Shown: in pieces, positions 1 through 4,931 of the stretch
How the letters are laid out: every line of letters begins with the position of its first letter
Numbering within the stretch: the stretch's first letter is position 1
Assembly: GCA_964609795.1 (NCBI GenBank)
Contig: CAZSTC010000112.1
Span: 1-5,112 of the forward strand
Length of the DNA: 5,112 nt
From: UBA1412 sp964609795
GTDB taxonomy: Bacteria > Verrucomicrobiota > Verrucomicrobiia > Limisphaerales > UBA1412
Reading direction: 5' to 3'
Translations under genes and position numbers: made by a program
Notes under the pieces: model-generated
Seen by the model: the letters and a program-made list of their open reading frames with translations, nothing else
Told to the model about the DNA's origin: nothing
Database searches by the model: none

Positions 1-1872
1 AGAAGTGACACCTTTGCCTATAGTCACGTTTTCCAAAGCACTGCATTCAGAGAATAACCCGGCTCCCAGAGAAGTAACGCTGTCGGGGATGCTGATGCTT
101 GTCAGCTTAACACATCCGGCAAATGCCCCATCTCCAATCGCGGTGACACTCTTACCTATAGTCACGTTTTCCAGAGCGCTGCATTCGGCGAATGCCATTT
201 CTCCAATAGACGTGACGCTATCGGGGATGATGATGTTTGCCAAACTGGTGCAGCCTTCGAACATCCGAAATCCCAGAGATGGTACGCTCTTACCCAGTGT
301 CACATTTGTCAGACTGGTACATTCAGAAAATACATTATGTTTCCCCATGAAAGTGACACTGTCCGGAATGATGATGCTTGTCAGGCTGCTGCATCCATGG
401 AATACGCCATCACTTATAGAAGTGACACCCTTACCCAGGGTAATGCTTGCCAGACTGCTGCAACCAGTGAAGACATTTTCCTTCATGGTAGCGACACCAT
501 TGCCCATTGTTACCGTTGTCAATCTGCTGCATCCCTGGAATGCCAATTCCCCAATTTCAGTAACACTATCGGGAATATCTATGCCAGCCAGATTTCTGCA
601 CTCATAGAACGCATATCCTCCGATAGATCTGACACCGTTGCCCATTGTTACCGTTGTCAATTCGTTGCATCCGGAGAATGCATTTTCTCCGATAGAAGTA
701 ACGCCATTNNNNNNNNNNTTGCCTATTGTGACACTTTTCAAACTGCTGCAATCCTGGAATGTCTCTTTTTCGATAGAGGTGACGCCGTCCGGGATAACGA
801 TGTCCGTCAGCTCGGAGCAATACTGGAATGCAAGTCTGCCAATAGAAGTGACACTATCGGGAATAACGATGCTCGTCAGCCCGTCGCATTCATTGAATGC
901 TCTTTCTCCAATAGAGGTGACACCGTCCGGGATGACGATGCTTTCCAGACGGCCGCAGCCTTCGAATGCGCTGCCGCCGATGGAAGTAACCGTGTCCGGA
1001 ACAGTATAAGAAGTATCTCTGTTCGCGGGTGAATAGCGAGCCAATATCTTTTTCCCCTTGCTGAACAGGATGGGTGGTAATTTATAACATTCCCAAAAAG
1101 CACCGGTTCCGATTGAAGTGACACTGTCCGGAATAACAATGTTTGTCAGAGTGTTGCACCCCTGGAATGCACTGCCGGCAATATAAGTAACCGCATCCGG
1201 AATGGTATAAGAAGGTTCCCTATTCGAGGGAGAATAGCGAACCAACGCCTTTTTCCCTTTGCTGAACAGGATGGGTGGTAATTTATTACTTTCATCAAAT
1301 GCCAGTAATCCAATTTTTGTAACACTGTCTGGGATTTCTATACTTCTCAAATTGCTGCATTCAGCGAATGCAAAATCCCCAATTTCAGTGACACTCTCCG
1401 GGATAATAATGTTTGTCAGGCCGCTACAACCCTGGAATGCATCTTCTCCAATCGAAGTGACACTGTCCGGGATAACAATGTTTGTCAGAACGCTACACCC
1501 CGAGAATGCCCCTTCTCCGATAGAAGTGACAGTGTCAGGAATAACGATGCTTTTCAGTTTCTTGAGTCCGGAGAATGCTCTAGGTCCAATAAGAGTCACT
1601 GAATAGGTATAGCCCTCATTAACGACAGAGGCAGGAACTGTGACATCACCGGATAACTCACTGAATATCTCTCGGTATGTCATAAAAAAAGTAACCGTCC
1701 CCGTTTTGGAGGCTTGGTCCTCCTTGGTCACATAATAGATCAGCTTATCCTTTGTGAATGTATCTTCGATGGCTGCATTTATTTTTGGCAAAAACAGAAG
1801 CGATGAGGAGAGGACGAACAACGAAATCAAGCACGATACAACGCTTGAAGATGATAAATGCTTTGTCTTCAT
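1..1872 (-). CDS. BspA-like leucine-rich-repeat secreted protein, partial (C-terminus beyond left edge)
   Basis: This reading frame is open for 624 codons with no stop and runs off the left edge. The ATG at 1872-1870 is the only ATG, GTG or TTG before an in-frame TAG at 1893-1891; no Shine-Dalgarno sequence precedes it. Residues 1-34 form a signal peptide: basic start MKTKH, hydrophobic stretch about 11-28, likely cleavage after Ala33 or Ala34. VVSC at 11-14 fits a lipobox, but most of the hydrophobic core follows it, so ordinary secretion is more likely. Residues 35-100 form a beta-rich N-terminal module of the kind that caps such proteins. From residue 101 the protein consists of LRR_5-type units of 23 residues (consensus C..L..I.IPDSVTSIG..AF), plus two 44-residue variants. 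Family members (Tannerella BspA and relatives) are surface-exposed or secreted and often mediate adhesion; ligand and anchoring cannot be told here. Ten Ns at 709-718 interrupt the gene without breaking the frame. Confidence 0.93.
   Translation of the reverse strand, partial: MKTKHLSSSSVVSCLISLFVLSSSLLFLPKINAAIEDTFTKDKLIYYVTKEDQASKTGTVTFFMTYREIFSELSGDVTVPASVVNEGYTYSVTLIGPRAFSGLKKLKSIVIPDTVTSIGEGAFSGCSVLTNIVIPDSVTSIGEDAFQGCSGLTNIIIPESVTEIGDFAFAECSNLRSIEIPDSVTKIGLLAFDESNKLPPILFSKGKKALVRYSPSNREPSYTIPDAVTYIAGSAFQGCNTLTNIVIPDSVTSIGTGAFWECYKLPPILFSKGKKILARYSPANRDTSYTVPDTVTSIGGSAFEGCGRLESIVIPDGVTSIGERAFNECDGLTSIVIPDSVTSIGRLAFQYCSELTDIVIPDGVTSIEKETFQDCSSLKSVTIGXXXXNGVTSIGENAFSGCNELTTVTMGNGVRSIGGYAFYECRNLAGIDIPDSVTEIGELAFQGCSRLTTVTMGNGVATMKENVFTGCSSLASITLGKGVTSISDGVFHGCSSLTSIIIPDSVTFMGKHNVFSECTSLTNVTLGKSVPSLGFRMFEGCTSLANIIIPDSVTSIGEMAFAECSALENVTIGKSVTAIGDGAFAGCVKLTSISIPDSVTSLGAGLFSECSALENVTIGKGVTS
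709..718. other. Assembly gap (10 N)
   Basis: Ten undetermined bases lie inside one LRR unit. With ten Ns the frame is kept, but that unit becomes 27 residues long instead of 23. The contig ends read ...gccatt before the gap and ttgcc... after it. Merging them through the shared TT gives the standard unit ...TIGNGVTS... of 23 residues. The run of Ns is therefore probably a placeholder at a repeat-induced contig break, not a measured length. Confidence 0.9.
895..1296 (-). repeat. 201-bp tandem in-frame duplication within the LRR gene (895-1095 and 1096-1296)
   Basis: Two adjacent 67-codon blocks have the same architecture: a 44-residue module followed by one ordinary 23-residue LRR unit. The 44-residue module contains KLPPILFSKGKK, then (V/A)RYSP(S/A)NR, then SYT(I/V)PD. 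It corresponds to the longer 'LFNKDKTTLIRYPAGK' style module known in BspA-like proteins. The DNA copies at 1060-1085 and 1261-1286 are identical over 26 bases, offset by exactly 201 bp. Blocks are far more alike than neighbouring LRR units, which points to fairly recent duplication by unequal recombination or slippage. Confidence 0.85.
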
Positions 1873-1922
1873 TTTTTCGATTATGATTTTCTATAAGTCT
1901 GAGAACACATTAACCACAGCTC

Positions 1923-1950
1923 AGTGTAAATAAATTATTTGGATTGTAAA
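1923..1950 (-). promoter_or_regulatory. Candidate sigma70-like promoter for the LRR gene
   Basis: On the minus strand a -35-like TTTACA (1950-1945) is followed after 16 bases by a -10-like TACACT (1928-1923). This would start transcription near 1915 and give a leader of about 43 nt before the ATG at 1872. The -35 box matches the consensus at five of six positions and the -10 box at four of six, in an AT-rich stretch where chance matches are common. Confidence 0.35.
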
Positions 1951-1972
1951 GGGGATATTATTACTCACCAAT

Positions 1973-2012
1973 CGGACGCATTGCCTCAAAACGGACGCTC
2001 CATTGTTGAGGC
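1973..2012. repeat. Direct repeat CGGACGC x2 with overlapping inverted repeat GCCTCAA/TTGAGGC
   Basis: CGGACGC occurs at 1973-1979 and 1992-1998, 19 bp apart start to start, each followed shortly by ATTG. Overlapping these is an inverted repeat, GCCTCAA at 1983-1989 and TTGAGGC at 2006-2012, with a 16-nt spacer. A further small stem, AGGCG-ATA-CGCCT, lies at 2009-2021. The cluster sits between the two divergent promoter candidates, where a transcription factor could act on either gene. No known binding motif is recognised. Confidence 0.4.
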
Positions 2013-2029
2013 GATACGCCTATTCATTC

Positions 2030-2057
2030 TTGCTCTGGGTAAAGATTCTGCTAGAAT
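2030..2057 (+). promoter_or_regulatory. Candidate sigma70-like promoter for the serine dehydratase gene
   Basis: TTGCTC at 2030-2035 and TAGAAT at 2052-2057 are separated by 16 bases. The -10 box matches the consensus at five of six positions; the -35 box matches only TTG. Transcription would start near 2064, at the beginning of the foldable leader. Confidence 0.4.
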
Positions 2058-2059
2058 CT
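2043..2059. promoter_or_regulatory. Operator-like inverted repeat overlapping the -10 box
   Basis: AGATTCT-GCT-AGAATCT is a perfect 7-bp inverted repeat with a 3-nt spacer. It overlaps the proposed -10 box at 2052-2057, so a bound repressor would block this promoter. It is too short and has no U-run, so it is unlikely to be a terminator. Confidence 0.4.
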
Positions 2060-2060
2060 G

Positions 2061-2155
2061 GGTGTAACAGTACGGAGGCAATTTCGAGACTCTGAACGCA
2101 GAGGGATATCCTCCCGCAAGCGGCAAAGGCCTCCGCAAAACGACCTGTCATAACC
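2061..2155 (+). promoter_or_regulatory. Candidate structured 5' leader RNA upstream of the serine dehydratase gene
   Basis: A nested fold is visible. The outer pairings GGT/ACC (2061-2063 with 2153-2155) and ACAG/CTGT (2067-2070 with 2145-2148) enclose a strong 7-bp helix CGGAGGC/GCCTCCG (2073-2079 with 2129-2135). Inside are hairpins CTCTG-AACG-CAGAG (2090-2103) and CCG-CAAG-CGG (2114-2123). An alternative hairpin, GAGG-GATAT-CCTC (2101-2113), would compete with the first. The structure ends 8 nt before the start codon, where it could mask ribosome entry. I compared it from memory with glycine, TPP, SAM, cobalamin, c-di-GMP and THF riboswitches and saw no match, so class and ligand are unknown. 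Confidence 0.4.
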
Positions 2156-2163
2156 TAAAAAAG

Positions 2164-3387
2164 ATGCAGTCGCTCCGAGAACTTTTCAGAATCGGCCGTG
2201 GCCCCTCCAGCAGCCACACGATGGCCCCTCACCGGGCTGCCGGGATTTTTAAACAGCGTTGTCCCCAGGCCGGGAGATACCGGGTCAACCTCTACGGAAG
2301 CCTGGCCGCGACCGGGCATGGCCATCTGACCGAGCGCGCGATCCTCGAAGCTTTGGCACCGACTCCGGCCGAGATTCTCTGGAGGCCCGAAATCACCCTT
2401 CCCTATCATCCCAACGGCATGAAGTTTGAAGCACTCGATGCGCAGGGAGCTCTCCTTGAGGAGTGGGTCGTCTACAGCGTGGGCGGCGGTGCCCTGAGGG
2501 AAGAGGGTGCGCATTATGAGACGCCTGAAGTCTACCCTCTGGCCAATTTGCAGGAAGCCGTCAACTGGTCGAGTCATGAAGGCAGGCCGATGTGGGAGCT
2601 CGCGCTCAAATACGAGGGAGAAGAAATCTGGGATTTCATGGACGAAGTCTGGAGCCAAATGCAGGCGACGATGAAGGAGGGATTATCCTGCGAAGAGGTT
2701 CTGCCCGGCGGCTTGCGGCTCTCCCGCAGAGCCCGCTCTTTTCATCTCAAAGCCAAGACTCAGAGGCGGAGCATCGCCCGCACCGGCATTATCTCTTCCT
2801 ATGCGCTGGCGATGGCCGAGGAGAACGCTTCCGGAGGCACCGTCGTGACGGCTCCGACCTGCGGCTCCTGCGGTGTCGTGCCGGCGGTTTTACGATATTT
2901 GAAGGAAGAGCTCAAATGCCCGGATAGTGAAATTCATTACGCTCTGGCCGTGGCAGGAATCGTCGGCAATACGGCCAAGCACAATGCCTCGATCTCGGGC
3001 GCCGAAGTCGGATGCCAGGGAGAAATCGGCGTGGCCTGCGCCATGGCAGCCGCAGCGGCGACTCAGCTCATGGGCGGCACCGAGACGCAAATTGAATATG
3101 CGGCCGAGGTTGGGCTGGAGCATTTCCTGGGGCTGACCTGCGATCCGGTGATGGGTCTGGTCCAGATCCCCTGCATCGAACGCAACGCGCTGGCGGCCAA
3201 TAAGGCGATCATCAGCGCCGAGTACGTCCTATTGACCGACGGACGCCATCGGGTTTCTTTTGACGATGTGGTTAAGGCCATGCGCCAGACGGGGCACGAT
3301 CTGCCCGATCTCTACCGGGAGACAAGCACCGGCGGACTGGCCTCAATTGTCCGGAATCCCTCGCAAAAGTCGGCTTCGAAGAGTTGA
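2164..3387 (+). CDS. sdaA: L-serine dehydratase (L-serine ammonia-lyase), iron-sulfur-dependent, single chain
   Basis: This 407-residue cytosolic enzyme deaminates L-serine to pyruvate and ammonia using an oxygen-sensitive [4Fe-4S] cluster. Residues 1-150 are the beta domain, opening with RIGRGPSSSHTMAP (SSSHT at 15-19), the family signature. Residues about 165-397 are the alpha domain, with ENASGGTVVTAPTCGSCG (220-237), KHNASISGAEVGCQGEIG (272-289), and LTCDPVMGLVQIPCIERN (324-341). Cys284, Cys326 and Cys337 align with the three cluster ligands of E. coli SdaA. The chain ends ...GGLASIVRNPSQKSASKS, with no cysteine near the C-terminus. It resembles the roughly 400-residue form seen in Bacteroidota and relatives more than the 454-residue E. 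coli enzyme. The ATG is the first start codon after an in-frame TAA at 2065-2067 and fits the family N-terminus; no Shine-Dalgarno is evident. It is probably transcribed alone, converging on the next gene. Confidence 0.95.
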   Translation: MQSLRELFRIGRGPSSSHTMAPHRAAGIFKQRCPQAGRYRVNLYGSLAATGHGHLTERAILEALAPTPAEILWRPEITLPYHPNGMKFEALDAQGALLEEWVVYSVGGGALREEGAHYETPEVYPLANLQEAVNWSSHEGRPMWELALKYEGEEIWDFMDEVWSQMQATMKEGLSCEEVLPGGLRLSRRARSFHLKAKTQRRSIARTGIISSYALAMAEENASGGTVVTAPTCGSCGVVPAVLRYLKEELKCPDSEIHYALAVAGIVGNTAKHNASISGAEVGCQGEIGVACAMAAAAATQLMGGTETQIEYAAEVGLEHFLGLTCDPVMGLVQIPCIERNALAANKAIISAEYVLLTDGRHRVSFDDVVKAMRQTGHDLPDLYRETSTGGLASIVRNPSQKSASKS

Positions 3388-3406
3388 AAAAGAGGATCTG
3401 GATTCC

Positions 3407-4684
3407 CTAGAGCCGGCCATCGACCGGAGTCTTCAGAACTCCTTTGACGTCGTAGAGGACCCCATTTTCCTGCAGGAGTGCGCGAAAATCCTGCCCGAGG
3501 AGCTCCGTATGCGCCACGGCCAGAATCGCCGCCGCATAGAGCTCGCCTTTCTCTGAGGGCTCGGGCAGCTCGGAAAGCACCTCCAGGCCGTACTGCCTGC
3601 GGATTTCCCTGGGGCTGGCAATGGGGTCATAAATATCGACCTCCAGACCGAATCTCTCCAGTTCACGCAAAATATCGACCACGCGCGTATTGCGGACATC
3701 GGGGCAATTCTCCTTGAACGTGAAGCCGAGAATGAGCACCCGGGCTTTGCGGAGCGTCTGGCCTTTGCGGATCATGATCCCCAAAACCTCTCGCGCGATG
3801 TGTTGGCCCATGCTGTCGTTTAACCTGCGGCCCGCCAGAATAATCTCGGGGAAGTAGCCGTATTCCTGCGCTCGCTGGGCCAGATAATAGGGGTCCACGC
3901 CGATGCAGTGACCACCGACCAGACCGGGAGTGAAGGGAAGGAAATTCCACTTGGTACCAGCCGCTTTCAGAACCTCCTGCGTATCGATCCCCATCTTATT
4001 GAAAATCTTGGCCAGCTCATTCACAAAAGCGATATTGATATCCCGCTGGGAGTTTTCGATCACCTTGGCCGCCTCAGCCACAGCGATGGAGGGAGCGCGG
4101 TAGACACCGGCTTGGACTATCTGCCCGTAAAGAAGCGCCACCGCTTCCAGGGTTTCGCCGTCCTGGCCGGAGACAATCTTGACCACGTTTTCCAGGCGAT
4201 GCTCCGGGTCGCCGGGGTTGATCCGCTCGGGCGAATACCCCAGCCGGAAATCGGTTCCTCTCTTGAGGCAGGAAGTTCTTTCCAGAATTGGGCCGCAATA
4301 CCCCTCCGTGCAGCCGGGATAGACCGTGCTTTCGTAAACCACGACGGAACCGGGCCGGAGATTCCGCCCCAGAATTTCGCTGGCGGACTCCAGGAAGCTC
4401 AGGTCCGGAGTATGATTGCCCTTGAGAGGAGTCGGGACCGCGACGATGTGAAAACTTGCGGCTTTGAGGTCGGCTTCACGGCAGGTGAATTGGATGGAGC
4501 CGCTGGCGAGTGCCTGATTTAGGGCCTCGGGTCCCACTTCCCCGGTCGGGTCGCTGCCTTGCAGATAGAGCTCAATTTTGGATGGGTTCGTATCAAAAGC
4601 GATAACGTGAGCCACCCGGCTGAAAGCAACCGCAAGCGGTAAACCGACGTATCCCAAACCGATAACTGAAATGACTTTTTTCAA
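3407..4684 (-). CDS. tviB: UDP-N-acetyl-D-glucosamine/galactosamine 6-dehydrogenase (TviB/WbpO type)
   Basis: A 425-residue member of the UDP-glucose/GDP-mannose dehydrogenase family, which oxidises C6 of a UDP-sugar twice using NAD+ to give a UDP-uronic acid for surface polysaccharide or O-antigen. From the TTG at 4684, the Rossmann motif GLGYVG is at 9-14; then come VPTP near 83, YESTVYPGCTE (117-127), GYSPERINPGD (149-159), AEAAKVIENSQRDIN (203-217), the catalytic Cys260 in LVGGHCIGVDPYYL, and ILGFTFKENCPDVRNTR (318-334). These match Salmonella TviB and Pseudomonas WbpO closely from memory, so an N-acetylhexosamine substrate is likelier than UDP-glucose. Glc versus Gal configuration cannot be judged. 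The TTG at 4684 is preferred over the TTG at 4702 because AGAGAGG precedes it by five bases and the product then begins MKKVISVIGLGYVG. No sugar epimerase, glycosyltransferase or polysaccharide gene is adjacent in the window. Confidence 0.92.
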   Translation of the reverse strand: MKKVISVIGLGYVGLPLAVAFSRVAHVIAFDTNPSKIELYLQGSDPTGEVGPEALNQALASGSIQFTCREADLKAASFHIVAVPTPLKGNHTPDLSFLESASEILGRNLRPGSVVVYESTVYPGCTEGYCGPILERTSCLKRGTDFRLGYSPERINPGDPEHRLENVVKIVSGQDGETLEAVALLYGQIVQAGVYRAPSIAVAEAAKVIENSQRDINIAFVNELAKIFNKMGIDTQEVLKAAGTKWNFLPFTPGLVGGHCIGVDPYYLAQRAQEYGYFPEIILAGRRLNDSMGQHIAREVLGIMIRKGQTLRKARVLILGFTFKENCPDVRNTRVVDILRELERFGLEVDIYDPIASPREIRRQYGLEVLSELPEPSEKGELYAAAILAVAHTELLGQDFRALLQENGVLYDVKGVLKTPVDGRL

Positions 4685-4689
4685 AAAAA

Positions 4690-4696
4690 CCTCTCT
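4690..4696 (-). promoter_or_regulatory. Ribosome binding site deciding the TTG start of tviB
   Basis: The minus strand reads AGAGAGG, then five T's, then the TTG at 4684-4682. The AGG core lies five bases from that start. If translation began at the upstream TTG (4702), this site would lie inside the coding sequence and six non-family residues would be added. Confidence 0.6.
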
Positions 4697-4726
4697 GTGC
4701 AAAAGTCTGCCACCCCCTTACCAGCA

Positions 4727-4743
4727 TTTCAAGATTATTGAAA
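4727..4743. promoter_or_regulatory. Operator-like inverted repeat TTTCAA-GATTA-TTGAAA
   Basis: A perfect 6-bp inverted repeat with a 5-nt spacer lies 43 bp upstream of the tviB start, in its probable 5' region. It has the size of a dimeric repressor site. No specific regulator is recognised. Confidence 0.35.
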
Positions 4744-4745
4744 CA

Positions 4746-4790
4746 CCACCGAAGACCCTTTTCGGTGCGCATATTTTTGAGGCAATGCGC
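4746..4790. repeat. Adjacent hairpins in the tviB upstream region
   Basis: CACCGAA (4747-4753) and TTCGGTG (4761-4767) form a perfect 7-bp stem with a 7-nt loop. GCGCAT (4767-4772) and ATGCGC (4785-4790) form a second stem with a 12-nt loop, sharing one base with the first. Five T's at 4774-4778 follow the first stem on the plus strand, as in a weak rho-independent terminator. However, no plus-strand gene lies immediately upstream, so a regulatory role in the tviB leader is at least as likely. Confidence 0.4.
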
Positions 4791-4805
4791 TTTCGAAGAA
4801 ATATA

Positions 4806-4834
4806 TTGAATAGTCTGTTTAAGAATTTTATAAT
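4806..4834 (+). promoter_or_regulatory. Strong sigma70 promoter candidate for the NucS-like gene
   Basis: TTGAAT at 4806-4811 and a perfect TATAAT at 4829-4834 are separated by exactly 17 bases. Transcription would begin near 4841 and give a leader of about 90 nt before the ATG at 4932. This is the best promoter match in the window. Confidence 0.65.
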
Positions 4835-4836
4835 GC

Positions 4837-4859
4837 CACCGATTTTAGTTTTATTGGTG
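4837..4859 (+). repeat. Hairpin at the predicted transcription start, related to the one at 4747-4767
   Basis: CACCGAT (4837-4843) pairs with ATTGGTG (4853-4859), including one G-T wobble, around a 9-nt loop. With its flanks it reads CCACCGA...T(C/T)GGTGC, the same outer arms as the 4746-4768 hairpin 90 bp away. It spans the proposed start site, where it could be an operator or a 5'-terminal RNA hairpin. Confidence 0.4.
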
Positions 4860-4918
4860 CTGCATTAAGTCATAGATTTAGGACTGTATCAAAGTTAGAG
4901 ATTCAACCAAGTACTTAT

Positions 4919-4923
4919 AAGGA
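4919..4923 (+). promoter_or_regulatory. Ribosome binding site of the NucS-like gene
   Basis: AAGGA lies eight bases before the ATG at 4932, a normal Shine-Dalgarno position, and supports that start. Confidence 0.6.
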
Positions 4924-4931
4924 TTCAGACA

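Larger units (their letters stand above)
1..1572 (-). repeat. Tandem LRR_5 repeat array (69-bp units)
   Basis: The array holds 524 codons in the window: 18 units of 23 residues (one of 24 residues at the unit containing KHNVF, one interrupted by the N gap), two 44-residue modules and a partial unit at the left edge. Two unit types can be told apart by the central strand. Type A reads I.IPDSVTSIG and type B reads VT(I/L/M)G(K/N)xVTSIG. All units between the N-terminus and the gap (residues 101-372) are type A. From the gap leftwards, types A and B are mixed and almost alternate. The repeats also leave long open frames on the opposite strand; these are a by-product of the periodicity. Confidence 0.92.

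Noticed and set aside
11..14. Lipoprotein signal (VVSC at residues 11-14 of the LRR protein)
   Set aside because: These are protein residue positions. The hydrophobic core mostly follows the cysteine and is followed by a usable Ala-Ala site, so type I secretion is more likely.
5..607. Plus-strand open frame of 200 codons with 23-residue periodicity, and the overlapping ones at 337-1032, 638-1009 and 1259-1606
   Set aside because: They are antisense to the LRR array. The 69-bp period keeps opposite frames free of stops; the minus frame has signal peptide and exact LRR consensus throughout.
1..1572. CRISPR array or non-coding tandem repeat
   Set aside because: The repeats are diverged, contiguous and in a single open frame encoding LRR units; there are no identical repeats separated by unique spacers.
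3388..3409. Terminator between the convergent genes
   Set aside because: The minus strand has a run TCTTTTT after a weak stem GG(A)AT-CCAG-ATCC, only about four pairs with a bulge. It is too weak to call.
3260..3556. Plus-strand open frame across the convergent gene ends
   Set aside because: It overlaps serine dehydratase in another frame and then runs antisense to tviB; no recognisable protein features.
3908..4522. Plus-strand open frame of 204 codons
   Set aside because: It lies wholly antisense to the tviB homologue, whose motifs cover this stretch, and shows no family features of its own.
4671..4868. Plus-strand 65-codon open frame ending in a hydrophobic segment
   Set aside because: It starts inside the tviB 5' end, has no good ribosome binding site and runs over the promoter and hairpins; most likely chance.
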